A stretch of 33,732 bases of DNA from Lachnospiraceae bacterium (lineage in GTDB: Bacteria; Bacillota; Clostridia; Lachnospirales; Lachnospiraceae): contig JAFSDJ010000036.1 in NCBI GenBank assembly GCA_017436305.1, positions 1 to 33,732 on the forward strand. Direction: 5' to 3'. Below the pieces are notes generated by a model, which saw nothing but the letters and a program-made list of their open reading frames with translations, made no database searches and was not told where the DNA came from. Numbering within the stretch: the stretch's first letter is position 1; the number at the start of each line of letters is the position of its first letter. Of the stretch, positions 1-8,165 are shown piece by piece. Made by a program: the position numbers and the translations under genes.

Positions 1-225
1 CCGGGATGGACGGACCACTGGTGTATCTGTTGGCAACCGATGCCATGGCAGAGTAGCCAAGTCCGGCAGGGATAAACGCTGAAGGCATCTAAGCGTGAAG
101 CCCCCCTCAAGATGAGATATCCCAATTAGTAAGACCCCTTGCAGACTACAAGGTAGATAGGGCCAAGGTGTAAGTGCAGTAATGCATTCAGCTGATGGTT
201 ACTAATAGGTCGAGGGCTTATCCAA
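1..225 (+). rRNA. 23S ribosomal RNA, 3' end (partial)
   Basis: The window opens inside a 23S rRNA gene. The sequence carries the conserved 3'-terminal region: the 'ggatggacggaccactggtg' stretch, 'ggataaacgctgaaggcatc', 'taagcgtgaagccccc', and a terminal 'actaataggtcgagggctta' block. The 5' part lies outside the window. The 3' boundary near 225 is estimated from the conserved ending and is accurate to a few bases only. No 5S gene follows before the terminator at 314-344, so this operon either ends with 23S or has its 5S elsewhere. Confidence 0.97.
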
Positions 226-313
226 AGGAAGATAGGGTAAAGAGATGTTGGAAGATAGGAAGATGAAAGCATTGTTCGGTTTTGAAGATATAACTGTAAG
301 AATACGATTAGAG

Positions 314-344
314 AAAGTACTTTTCATAGAAAAGTACTTTTTTT
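314..344 (+). terminator. Rho-independent terminator of the rRNA operon
   Basis: A perfect 11-bp inverted repeat, AAAGTACTTTT and AAAAGTACTTT, surrounds a 5-nt loop and runs into a T tract ending at 344. It closes the rRNA operon. It also argues against a start codon at 343 for the next gene, since that TTG sits in the T tract. Confidence 0.88.
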
Positions 345-369
345 GCATAAAAGGAAAAGGGATGAGATT

Positions 370-1239
370 ATGGAGTATATTATTTTAGCTTTTCTGTTTA
401 TTGTTATATGTTTTATTATTGTTACATGTGATACAAACCGTTTTGTATTAAAAAAATACGAATTTACAAATGAAAAGGTAACAGATACCTTTCATTTTAT
501 ACTTTTATCAGATCTTCATAATAAATCGTTCGGAAAAGAAAACAAGAAACTTTTAAAAGCAATTGATGAAAGGAAGCCAGATGCAATTCTATGCGCTGGA
601 GATATATTGACTGCTAAACCAGGAAATGATTTTCAGGTTGCAGCAAGGCTTATAAACAGCCTTTCTGAAAAATATCCGGTGTATTATGGGAATGGCAATC
701 ATGAATATCGTTTAAAAGTTTATCCGGAAACATATGGAAATATGGCAGAAGAATATGAAAATGCATTAAATAATAATAATATGTTTCGTCTAATTAACGA
801 AAGTAAGAGCATTAAAGAAAAAAATATTATTATTTATGGATTAGAAATTGAGAAAGATTACTATAAAAGATTTCACAAGGAAACTATGGAAAAAGAGTAT
901 ATTTCATCCTTGTTGGGTCCTATCAGAAAAGAAGCATGTACTATATTAATTGGTCATAATCCGGAATATTTTGAACAATATGCACAGTATGGAGTAGATT
1001 TTGTTTTGGCTGGACATGTACATGGGGGTGTTGCTAGAATTCCGTTTCTTGGTGGGGTGATATCTCCATCTCTTAGAATATTTCCAAAGTACGATGGGGG
1101 AATTTTTAAAATAAAGAAACAGGATGGTGGAATTTCCACTATGATATTAAGTAGAGGATTAGGGTGTCATACTATTCCGGTACGATTTTTAAATCCTGGA
1201 GAATTAATAGAAATTACTATAAGAAGTGAAAAAAGATAA
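370..1239 (+). CDS. Membrane-anchored metallophosphoesterase (YkuE/YaeI-like)
   Basis: A 289-residue calcineurin-like phosphoesterase. An N-terminal hydrophobic helix (about residues 3-20) is followed by the five usual metal-binding motifs in order: SDLH (47-50), AGD (76-78), GNHE (109-112), a later GHNP, and AGHVHGG near residue 220. This architecture is typical of the YaeI/YkuE group, whose characterised members hydrolyse phosphoester or pyrophosphate bonds of lipid-linked substrates at the membrane; the substrate here is unknown. ATG 370 is chosen because AGGAAAAGGGATGAG lies just upstream. An in-frame TTG at 343 would lie in the rRNA terminator. The gene stands alone between that terminator and the scpAB promoter. 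Confidence 0.9.
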   Translation: MEYIILAFLFIVICFIIVTCDTNRFVLKKYEFTNEKVTDTFHFILLSDLHNKSFGKENKKLLKAIDERKPDAILCAGDILTAKPGNDFQVAARLINSLSEKYPVYYGNGNHEYRLKVYPETYGNMAEEYENALNNNNMFRLINESKSIKEKNIIIYGLEIEKDYYKRFHKETMEKEYISSLLGPIRKEACTILIGHNPEYFEQYAQYGVDFVLAGHVHGGVARIPFLGGVISPSLRIFPKYDGGIFKIKKQDGGISTMILSRGLGCHTIPVRFLNPGELIEITIRSEKR

Positions 1240-1324
1240 AATGCAGGAAATATTGCAAAATACTATAAAATGTGTCTGCTGTAAAATGGAACACAAAATA
1301 TTGTGCTGAATTTTCATAAATTAC

Positions 1325-1353
1325 TTGAAAAGCATTTGGTTTTATTATAAAAT
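1325..1353 (+). promoter_or_regulatory. Candidate sigma-A promoter for scpAB
   Basis: TTGAAA (1325-1330) and TAAAAT (1348-1353) are separated by 17 bases, 40 bases before the scpA start. It is a close match to the housekeeping consensus in the right place. The surrounding DNA is AT-rich, so chance matches are possible. Confidence 0.5.
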
Positions 1354-1392
1354 GGTTAACGGACGCGATTTTTGCAGAAACAGGAGAAACAT

Positions 1393-2142
1393 ATGGCATT
1401 GGAAATAAAACTGCAGGTATTTGAGGGGCCCCTTGATTTACTCCTGCATTTAATCGAAAAGAATAAAATTGATATTTATGATATTCCGATTGTGGAAATT
1501 ACAGAGCAATATTTAGAATATATTCGTCAGATGCAAAGAGAGGATATGAATATCATGAGTGAGTTTCTGGTTATGGCAGCCACTTTAATTGATATTAAGT
1601 GTAAAATGCTCCTTCCAAAAGAAGTGAATGAAGAAGGAGAAGAGGAAGATCCCAGAGCTGAGCTTGTACAAAAATTGTTGGAATATAAAATGTATAAATA
1701 CATGTCTTATGAATTAAAGGACAGGCAGGTAGATGCTCAAAGAGTACTGTTTAAGGAACCTTCCTTGCCAAAGGAAGTGGAAGAATACAGACAGCCTGTG
1801 AATTATGAACAATTAATTGGGGATATGAATTTGTCAAAGCTTCATGAAATTTTCAAGTCTATTGTGAAAAAACAGACAGATAAAATCGATCCGATTCGTA
1901 GCACCTTTGGAAAGATTGAAAAAGATGAAGTTGATATGGATGCAAAAATGATTTACGTAGAAAAATTTGTAAGGGCTCAAAGAAAGTGTAGCTTTGAAAA
2001 GCTTTTTGATGGACAAGTATCAAAAATGGAAATGATTGTAACCTTTTTAGTTATTTTAGAGCTGATGAAGGTTGGTAAAATCAATATTGAGCAGGAACAG
2101 ATTTTTGATGATATTATAATTACTGCAAAAGAAGCAGCATAA
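1393..2142 (+). CDS. scpA: Segregation and condensation protein A
   Basis: A 249-residue ScpA kleisin, which bridges the heads of the SMC dimer and with ScpB forms the bacterial condensin acting in chromosome compaction and segregation. The N-terminus shows the family signature: 'FEGPLDLLLHLIEKNKIDIY' then 'IPIVEITEQYLEYI'. A middle segment is rich in Glu and Lys, and the winged-helix C-terminus includes 'VTFLVILELMKVGKINIEQE'. ATG 1393 is chosen because CAGGAG ends 6 bases upstream; an in-frame TTG at 1372 has no ribosome site. scpB follows after 14 bases, so the two are co-transcribed. Length is normal for the family. Confidence 0.96.
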   Translation: MALEIKLQVFEGPLDLLLHLIEKNKIDIYDIPIVEITEQYLEYIRQMQREDMNIMSEFLVMAATLIDIKCKMLLPKEVNEEGEEEDPRAELVQKLLEYKMYKYMSYELKDRQVDAQRVLFKEPSLPKEVEEYRQPVNYEQLIGDMNLSKLHEIFKSIVKKQTDKIDPIRSTFGKIEKDEVDMDAKMIYVEKFVRAQRKCSFEKLFDGQVSKMEMIVTFLVILELMKVGKINIEQEQIFDDIIITAKEAA

Positions 2143-2156
2143 AGGCAGGAACTTAA

Positions 2157-2720
2157 GTGGAAAAGAAAAAAGCAATTTTAGAATCCATTCTGTTTTCAAT
2201 GGGAACTTCCGTAGATATTACCCAATTAGCAGAAGTAATTGAAGAAAACAAAAAAACAACTAGAAAATTGTTAGATCAGTTAAAGGAAGAGTACGATAGA
2301 GAAGATAGAGGAATCACACTTATGAAGTTAGAAGATTCTTATCAGATGTGTACAAAGCCGGATATGTATGAATATCTTATTAAAATAGCAAAAACACCGA
2401 AGAAATTTGTATTGACTGACACAGTTCTTGAGACCCTTTCTATTGTGGCATATAAGCAGCCGGTAACAAGAATTGAAATTGAAAAAATCCGTGGAGTCAG
2501 TTGTGATCATGCCATTAATAAGCTTATTGAGTATGATTTAATTACAGAAGTTGGAAGACTGGATGCGCCGGGAAGACCTCTTTTATTTGGTACTACAGAA
2601 CAGTTTTTAAGAAGCTTTGGTGTAAAGAGTTTAGAGGAGCTTCCAGAATTAAACCCTGACAGAATGGCAGAGTTCAAAGAACAGGCAGAACAGGAAGTGC
2701 AGTTGAAACTGGATATTTAG
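2157..2720 (+). CDS. scpB: Segregation and condensation protein B
   Basis: A 187-residue ScpB, the paired winged-helix partner of ScpA in the SMC-ScpAB complex. Recognisable segments are 'KKAILESILFSMG' at the N-terminus and, in the second winged helix, 'TLSIVAYKQPVTRIEIEKIR' followed by 'GRPLLFGTTEQFLRSFG'. Translation starts at GTG 2157, with AGGCAGGA 7 bases upstream. It is the last gene of the pair and is followed by a strong terminator at 2769-2798. Confidence 0.96.
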   Translation: MEKKKAILESILFSMGTSVDITQLAEVIEENKKTTRKLLDQLKEEYDREDRGITLMKLEDSYQMCTKPDMYEYLIKIAKTPKKFVLTDTVLETLSIVAYKQPVTRIEIEKIRGVSCDHAINKLIEYDLITEVGRLDAPGRPLLFGTTEQFLRSFGVKSLEELPELNPDRMAEFKEQAEQEVQLKLDI

Positions 2721-2768
2721 AGTTTTAGATTATTTTAGAGAATATTGGTTAATAAAGGAAAATGAAAG

Positions 2769-2798
2769 GCAGACAAAGTATATTTTGTCTGCTTTTTT
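2769..2798 (+). terminator. Rho-independent terminator after scpB
   Basis: GCAGACAAA and TTTGTCTGC form a perfect 9-bp stem around a 6-nt loop and are followed directly by six T residues. The hairpin lies over an in-frame ATG at 2762, which makes that codon an unlikely start for the next gene. Confidence 0.88.
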
Positions 2799-2839
2799 CA
2801 TATATTGAGGTGAATGTTTTTGCTTTTGAGGTTGAAAAT

Positions 2840-4135
2840 TTGAAAAAAATTAGAAGGGGTAAGGTATCAGCTATTGTACTGGCTTTATTGATTGAAATAA
2901 GTTGTACAGCTGGTATGTTTGAACAGCCATTAATTTACGTATGTGCGGAAAATATTAAGGAACAAAATTCAGATGACCAGACAACAGAGAGCCATAACAT
3001 TGAAAGTCAGATAGCGGACAGTCAGTTGGCGGACAGTCAAACAACCGACAGCATACCTGAATTACCGCTTTATGCCCGGTCAGCACTTTTGTTGGATGCA
3101 AATAATAACCGTGTTTTGTATGAGGAAAACGGCTATCAGATTATGGCAATGGCATCTACGACTAAGATTATGACCTGCATCCTGGCAATTGAGTCAGGGA
3201 GGCTTGAAGAGGAAGTTGCAATTAGTAAAAATGCCCAGAAAATGCCCAAAGTACACTTAGGTATGCGCGAAGGAGAAAAATATAAATTGGAGGACTTGTT
3301 ATATTCTCTTATGTTGGAATCCCATAATGATTCAGCAGTTGCCATTGCGGAGCATTTAGGAGGAAGCGTGGAAGGATTTGCAAATATAATGAATGAAAAA
3401 GCGAAGGAACTTGGTTGTAATAATACATATTTTATTACACCAAATGGTCTTGATGCGAAAAAAAATGGGAAATTTCATTCCACCACTGCAAGAGACCTGG
3501 CAGTAATTGCCGCATATGCAATTCAAAATGATGAGTTTTTAAAAATCATCGGTACAAGAAACTATTCCTTTTCGGAACTTTCCGGGAAAAGAAGCTATCA
3601 GATAAGTAATAAAAACCGTTTTTTAGACTTGATGGATGGAGCAATCGGTGTTAAAACCGGGTTTACATGTGAGGCAGGCTATTGCTTTGTAGGGGCTTTA
3701 AAAAAAGATGGGAAAACTTTTATATCAGTGGTATTAGGTGCCGGATGGCCACCAAACAAAAACTGGAAGTGGAGTGATACCAAGCAACTGATGAGTTTTG
3801 GAGTGGAGAATTATTTTTCGAAGAATATTTACCAAAAAAACAACTATTCAAGAGTGGATGTGTTAAATGGAGTGAAAAAACAGGTGGAAATAGGAGTAGA
3901 ACAGAAGGAAATATCTTTACTTTTGTCTCAGTATGATAAGGTAGAAATAAAGAAGGAACTGCCCGAAATACTGGAAGCACCAATAGAGAAGGGAGCGATT
4001 ATTGGATATGAAAAATATTATGTAAACGACCAACTTTATACCCAGATTCCTATTAAAATAAAAGAATCTACGGAAGCCTATACTTGGTCGTATTGTATAA
4101 AGAAATTGATACAACTTTTTTGCGTTCATTTATAA
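2840..4135 (+). CDS. D-alanyl-D-alanine carboxypeptidase (PBP5/DacF type, S11)
   Basis: A 431-residue low-molecular-weight penicillin-binding protein that trims the terminal D-Ala from peptidoglycan stem peptides outside the membrane. The catalytic motifs are complete: STTK (106-109, serine nucleophile and lysine), SHN (161-163) and KTG (272-274). The N-terminus has a basic start and a hydrophobic signal segment (about 9-25). A low-complexity linker follows (about 40-72) in which SQ-ADSQ-type units recur. The C-terminus resembles the PBP5 C-terminal beta domain and ends in a short hydrophobic/basic tail that may hold it to the membrane. The start is TTG 2840, with GAGG 8 bases upstream; an ATG at 2762 lies in the terminator. 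Function is secure, the start less so. Confidence 0.9.
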   Translation: MKKIRRGKVSAIVLALLIEISCTAGMFEQPLIYVCAENIKEQNSDDQTTESHNIESQIADSQLADSQTTDSIPELPLYARSALLLDANNNRVLYEENGYQIMAMASTTKIMTCILAIESGRLEEEVAISKNAQKMPKVHLGMREGEKYKLEDLLYSLMLESHNDSAVAIAEHLGGSVEGFANIMNEKAKELGCNNTYFITPNGLDAKKNGKFHSTTARDLAVIAAYAIQNDEFLKIIGTRNYSFSELSGKRSYQISNKNRFLDLMDGAIGVKTGFTCEAGYCFVGALKKDGKTFISVVLGAGWPPNKNWKWSDTKQLMSFGVENYFSKNIYQKNNYSRVDVLNGVKKQVEIGVEQKEISLLLSQYDKVEIKKELPEILEAPIEKGAIIGYEKYYVNDQLYTQIPIKIKESTEAYTWSYCIKKLIQLFCVHL

Positions 4136-4208
4136 AAAATTCCAAGATAATTTTCTTTAAAAAAGCTTTAAAAAATCCATTTTTTATCTAGTCTAAGAAT
4201 AAAAATTA

Positions 4209-4217
4209 TGTTATACT
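4209..4217 (+). promoter_or_regulatory. Candidate extended -10 promoter of the carboxyltransferase/Na+ pump operon
   Basis: TGT-TATACT matches an extended -10 element and lies about 75 bases before the first gene of the five-gene cluster. No convincing -35 is present, as is usual for extended -10 promoters. The leader then carries a small possible hairpin (CTTG and CAAG near 4230-4245). Confidence 0.45.
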
Positions 4218-4294
4218 TGCTAAGGATGCTTGCAGACAAACAAGCGAGCAAATATTGTTCTTATTTAAATTAATATAAAATGGAGGTCCAAAAA

Positions 4295-5725
4295 ATGAGT
4301 AATTCTTCACAAGCGAGTCAAAGAATTGCAGCTTTACTCGACGACAACAGTTTCGTTGAAATTGGTGCTATGGTTACAGCAAGAGCAACTGATTTTAACA
4401 TGAAACCAACAGAAACTCCTTCTGATGGTGTTATTACCGGATATGGAGTAATTGATGGCAATCTTGTGTATGTTTACAGCCAAGACGCTTCTGTATTAAA
4501 CGGAACAATTGGTGAAATGCATGCAAAGAAAATTGCCAACCTCTATGACCTGGCTATGAAAACAGGTGCACCTGTTATCGGTTTAATCGATTCTGCCGGT
4601 CTTAGATTGCAGGAAGCAACAGATGCTTTAAATGCTTTTGGTGAAATTTATATGAAGCAGACATTAGCATCAGGTGTTATTCCACAGATTACAGCGTTAT
4701 TTGGTACATGTGGCGGTGGTCTTGCAATTGTACCTACATTAACTGATTTTACATTCATGGAAGAAAAATCAGCTAAATTATTCGTAAACTCTCCAAATGC
4801 ATTAGATGGAAACAATGCTTCTAAACTTGATACTGCAGCAGCAGATTTCCAGAGCAAGGATAGTGGAGTAGTTGATGTAGTTGGTGATGAGGCAACTATC
4901 TTAGGTCAGATCAGACAACTTGTTTCACTTTTACCTGCAAACAATGAAGACGATATGTCTTACATAGACTGTATGGATGATTTAAATCGTGCATGTGAAA
5001 ACCTTGAAGCATGTGCTGGCGATACTGCGTTAGCATTATCAAGCATTGCAGATAACGGTGTATTCTTTGAAATTAAAGAAAACTATGCAAAAGATATGGT
5101 GACCGGATTTATTCAGTTAAATGGTGTTACTGTAGGTGCGGTAGCAAATCGTTGCGAAGTTTACAATGCAGAAGGCAAAGTAGAAGAGAAATTTGACAGC
5201 ACACTTTCTATTAAAGGATGCTACAAAGCAGCAGACTTTATTAACTTCTGTGATGCATTTAACATTCCGGTATTATCCTTAACAAATGTAAAAGGATATG
5301 AAGCTACTGTTGGTTCTGAAAAAGGTATTGCACAGGCAGTTGCAAAATTGACTTATGCTTTTGCAAACGCAACAGTTCCAAAGGTAAACGTAATTATTGG
5401 AAAAGCTTACGGAAGTGCTTATATTGCAATGAACTCCAAAGCAATTGGTGCAGATATTACTATGGCATGGCCAAATGCTGAAATCGGCACTATGGAAGCA
5501 AAATTTGCAGCACAGATTATGTATCAGGGTGAAGGCTCAGAGGTAATCGCAGAAAAAGAAAAAGAATATGCAGCACTTCAGACAAGTGCTCAGAGTGCAG
5601 CAAAACGTGGTTATGTAGACCAAATCGTAGAAGCAGTAGATACAAGAAAATATGTAATCGGTGCTTTTGAGATGCTGTTTACAAAAAGAGACGACCGCCC
5701 ATCTAAAAAACATGGAACAGTCTAG
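4295..5725 (+). CDS. Acyl-CoA-type carboxyltransferase (MmdA/transcarboxylase 12S-like), divergent
   Basis: A 476-residue two-halved crotonase-fold carboxyltransferase, of the kind that moves a carboxyl group between biotin and an acyl-CoA. Both halves have the expected Gly-rich oxyanion loops: 'GTCGGGLAIVP' in the N-half and 'KAYGSAYIAM' in the C-half, followed by 'MAWPNAEIGTM'. Typical MmdA/PccB proteins are somewhat longer (about 510-520) and carry a 'VPGFLPG'-like segment in the C-half. Here that place reads 'NVKGYEATVGSEKGIAQA', so the substrate may not be methylmalonyl-CoA. ATG 4295 follows TGGAGGT by 7 bases; the upstream in-frame ATG 4280 would overlap that site. It is first of five genes with an OadG-like protein, biotin carrier, OadB and OadA-like protein. 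Confidence 0.85.
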   Translation: MSNSSQASQRIAALLDDNSFVEIGAMVTARATDFNMKPTETPSDGVITGYGVIDGNLVYVYSQDASVLNGTIGEMHAKKIANLYDLAMKTGAPVIGLIDSAGLRLQEATDALNAFGEIYMKQTLASGVIPQITALFGTCGGGLAIVPTLTDFTFMEEKSAKLFVNSPNALDGNNASKLDTAAADFQSKDSGVVDVVGDEATILGQIRQLVSLLPANNEDDMSYIDCMDDLNRACENLEACAGDTALALSSIADNGVFFEIKENYAKDMVTGFIQLNGVTVGAVANRCEVYNAEGKVEEKFDSTLSIKGCYKAADFINFCDAFNIPVLSLTNVKGYEATVGSEKGIAQAVAKLTYAFANATVPKVNVIIGKAYGSAYIAMNSKAIGADITMAWPNAEIGTMEAKFAAQIMYQGEGSEVIAEKEKEYAALQTSAQSAAKRGYVDQIVEAVDTRKYVIGAFEMLFTKRDDRPSKKHGTV

Positions 5726-5742
5726 AAAGGATGATACTTCAT

Positions 5743-6492
5743 ATGAAAAAAATATTGATAGTATTATGTATGGTTACCTGTCTTTTTAGTCTGACAGCAT
5801 GTGGTAGTGAAGAGACTCAGGATCAGGAAGTTGCAACTGCACTTATGACAGAAGATGAAGCAAAAGATATGGCTTCACAGTTAATTGGTGAGATTGCAGA
5901 TGTGGTAGATCAGGGTCTGGCATCACAATTTGAAAGTGATCCAACACTTTCTTCCGTATTTGAAAGCTGGACTGAAACAATAGAAGACGTTGGAACTTAC
6001 AAAGAAATTACAGGTTATAAAGAAATCAACATTGATGATGAACAGGTTCAGGTTGTTGCTATTATTGCCTGTGAAAATGGAGAAGCTACAGTAGATATCA
6101 TTTTAGATGAAACTCTGCAGATTTCCAGTGTAACAACATCTGAGGTGAAAAGCTTCGGAGAATTAATGAAAGGTGCTGCGTTAAATACTGTTCTTGGTAT
6201 GGGAACTGTATTCGTAGTATTGATTTTAATTATTTTCATTATTAGTGCTTTTTCTTTCATTCCTAAAATCGAAGCAGCTTTGGCTAAAAAGGGAACAAAA
6301 GAAGAAGAGACAACAAAAGCAGTTGAAAAAGCAGTTGCACAAATTGTCGAAAATGAAGAACTTTCTGATGATACTGAATTAGTTGCAGTTATTGCAGCAG
6401 CAATTGCAGCTAGCGAAGGCGCAACTTCCACAGATGGATTTGTTGTAAGAAGTATTAAGAGAAGAAGTACAAACAAATGGCAGAGAGCCTAA
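5743..6492 (+). CDS. OadG-like gamma subunit fused to an extracellular lipoprotein domain
   Basis: A 249-residue composite membrane protein. The N-terminus is a lipoprotein signal with lipobox LTAC (Cys20). Residues about 30-140 form a soluble domain that would face outside and loosely resembles the DUF3887 family. A single transmembrane helix follows (about 150-174, starting 'LGMGTVFVVL'), typical of the small gamma subunit of Na+-translocating decarboxylases. The cytoplasmic tail is Glu/Lys- and Ala-rich and ends in a basic 'RSIKRRSTNKWQRA' segment. Gamma subunits usually assemble the alpha and beta subunits. Start ATG 5743 gives a proper signal peptide, with AAAGGA about 11 bases upstream; ATG 5731 is an alternative. 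The OadG call rests on the helix, tail and position in the operon. Confidence 0.8.
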   Translation: MKKILIVLCMVTCLFSLTACGSEETQDQEVATALMTEDEAKDMASQLIGEIADVVDQGLASQFESDPTLSSVFESWTETIEDVGTYKEITGYKEINIDDEQVQVVAIIACENGEATVDIILDETLQISSVTTSEVKSFGELMKGAALNTVLGMGTVFVVLILIIFIISAFSFIPKIEAALAKKGTKEEETTKAVEKAVAQIVENEELSDDTELVAVIAAAIAASEGATSTDGFVVRSIKRRSTNKWQRA

Positions 6493-6513
6493 TATATAGG
6501 AGGATTATGTAAG

Positions 6514-6903
6514 ATGAAAAATTATACAATTACCGTTAATGGCAACGTATATGATGTAGTAGTAGAAGAAGGCGCAAGCACAGGTGCTCCTGTTGCAGCT
6601 CCAAAAGCAGCACCAGCAGCTCCAAAGGCAGCTCCAAAGGCAGCTCCTAAGGCAGCACCGGCAGCTCCTAAAGCAAGCGGTGCAGCCGGCAGTGTTAAAA
6701 TCGAAGCCGGTGCAGCTGGCAAAGTATTTAAGATTGAAGCAAGTGTTGGTCTGGCAGTAAAAGCAGGCGACCCGGTTGTTGTATTAGAAGCAATGAAGAT
6801 GGAAATTCCGGTTGTTGCTCCTCAGGACGGAACTGTAGCTAGCATTGATGTAGCTGTAGGTGACCCGGTTGAAGCTGGTGCAGTACTTGCAACATTAAAC
6901 TAG
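6514..6903 (+). CDS. Biotin carboxyl carrier protein (1.3S / GcdC / MmdC-like)
   Basis: A 129-residue free-standing biotin carrier. A short N-terminal segment (1-22) of the kind found in decarboxylase gamma/delta carriers leads into a flexible Ala-Pro-Lys linker (about 24-57). The biotinyl domain follows, with the canonical 'EAMKMEIP' hairpin; Lys95 is the predicted biotinylation site. It would shuttle carboxybiotin between the two carboxyltransferases of the cluster and the OadB pump. This fits the OadA-like protein of the same operon, which lacks its own biotin domain. RBS AGGAGG precedes ATG 6514. Confidence 0.95.
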   Translation: MKNYTITVNGNVYDVVVEEGASTGAPVAAPKAAPAAPKAAPKAAPKAAPAAPKASGAAGSVKIEAGAAGKVFKIEASVGLAVKAGDPVVVLEAMKMEIPVVAPQDGTVASIDVAVGDPVEAGAVLATLN

Positions 6904-6942
6904 GAGTAAATTCCTAAGCTAGAAAAACAGGAGGTCAACAAA

Positions 6943-8091
6943 ATGCAATACATAATGGAAACATTAAACAATCTGGTGCATCAGACAGCATTTTTCAACT
7001 TATCTGTTGGAAATTACATCATGATTGCAGTAGCTTGTGTATTTCTGTATTTGGCGATTGCAAAAGGATTTGAACCACTTCTTTTAGTACCAATCGCATT
7101 TGGTATGCTGTTAGTTAATATCTATCCGGATATTATGGCTCCTATTGGTGAAAATGGAGAGGCTGGCGGTTTACTGTATTATTTCTATCTGTTGGATGAA
7201 TGGGCAATTTTACCTTCCCTGATTTTCATGGGGGTAGGTGCTATGACTGACTTTGGTCCGTTAATTGCTAATCCAAAGAGCTTTTTACTTGGTGCGGCAG
7301 CACAGTTTGGTATTTTTTCAGCATATTTTGGTGCTATTGCACTTGGATTTAATGATAAAGCTGCAGCTGCTATTTCTATCATTGGTGGTGCTGACGGTCC
7401 TACATCTATTTTCCTTGCAGGAAAATTGGGACAAACAGCACTTATGGGACCAATTGCTGTAGCGGCATATTCTTATATGTCACTTGTTCCAATTATTCAG
7501 CCACCGATTATGAAACTGTTAACAACTGAAAAGGAAAGAAAGATAAAGATGGATCAGCTTCGTCCTGTATCCAAGTTAGAAAAAATCTTATTCCCAGTAA
7601 TTATTACTATTGTTGTATCTATGATTCTTCCTACAACAGCACCACTTATTGGTATGCTTATGTTAGGTAACTTATTTAGAGAATCAGGTGTTGTTAGGCA
7701 GCTTACTGATACAGCTTCAAATGCACTTATGTACATCGTAGTTATTTTGCTGGGTACTTCTGTAGGAGCTACTACAAGCGCAGAAGCATTCTTGAACTGG
7801 GATACAATCAAAATCGTTATTCTTGGTTTGATTGCATTTGCTTTCGGTACTGCTGCAGGTGTATTATTCGGTAAGTTGATGTGTGTTGCAACCGGTGGAA
7901 AAGTAAATCCACTGATTGGTTCAGCTGGTGTTTCTGCAGTTCCTATGGCTGCCAGAGTATCGCAGAAGGTTGGTGCGGAAGCAGATCCTACAAACTTCTT
8001 ACTGATGCACGCAATGGGACCAAACGTAGCAGGTGTTATCGGTACAGCAGTAGCAGCCGGAACCTTTATGGCAATTTTTGGTATTGTATAA
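6943..8091 (+). CDS. Na+-translocating decarboxylase beta subunit (OadB/GcdB/MmdB family)
   Basis: A 382-residue polytopic membrane protein of the sodium-ion-translocating decarboxylase beta family. It decarboxylates carboxybiotin and couples this to Na+ export. The hallmark '[19 protein letters not shown]' is present, with Asp151 as the conserved membrane aspartate implicated in Na+ and proton handling. The C-terminus has the matching family segment '[20 protein letters not shown]' and '[18 protein letters not shown]'. The start at ATG 6943 has AGGAGGT 6 bases upstream. Its presence implies that the cluster either pumps Na+ by decarboxylation or runs backwards, using the Na+ gradient to carboxylate. 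Confidence 0.95.
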   Translation: MQYIMETLNNLVHQTAFFNLSVGNYIMIAVACVFLYLAIAKGFEPLLLVPIAFGMLLVNIYPDIMAPIGENGEAGGLLYYFYLLDEWAILPSLIFMGVGAMTDFGPLIANPKSFLLGAAAQFGIFSAYFGAIALGFNDKAAAAISIIGGADGPTSIFLAGKLGQTALMGPIAVAAYSYMSLVPIIQPPIMKLLTTEKERKIKMDQLRPVSKLEKILFPVIITIVVSMILPTTAPLIGMLMLGNLFRESGVVRQLTDTASNALMYIVVILLGTSVGATTSAEAFLNWDTIKIVILGLIAFAFGTAAGVLFGKLMCVATGGKVNPLIGSAGVSAVPMAARVSQKVGAEADPTNFLLMHAMGPNVAGVIGTAVAAGTFMAIFGIV

Positions 8092-8165
8092 AAGGTGTGA
8101 AGATTTAGAATTTAAATGAAAAGCAGTTGGGGAAACCCACATAAATATTTCAGGAGGAAATAAAA

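Noticed and set aside
343-369. TTG 343 as start of the phosphoesterase
   Set aside because: It lies in the T tract of the rRNA terminator and lacks a ribosome site; ATG 370 has one.
2762-2839. ATG 2762 as start of the carboxypeptidase
   Set aside because: It would put the scpB terminator inside the coding region and place 26 odd residues before the signal peptide.
4150-4190. Terminator after the carboxypeptidase gene
   Set aside because: Only short A/T-rich pairings (AAAAAATCCATTTTTT) are present, too weak to call.
6048-6476. 142-codon minus-strand frame opposite the OadG-like gene
   Set aside because: It mirrors the Ala/Glu-rich coding strand, has no ribosome site, and its Ser/Ala/Ile-rich product has no recognisable domain.
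6591-6684. Short tandem repeat or CRISPR-like array
   Set aside because: The repetition encodes the Ala-Pro-Lys linker of the biotin carrier; there are no spacers. No CRISPR array was seen anywhere in the window.
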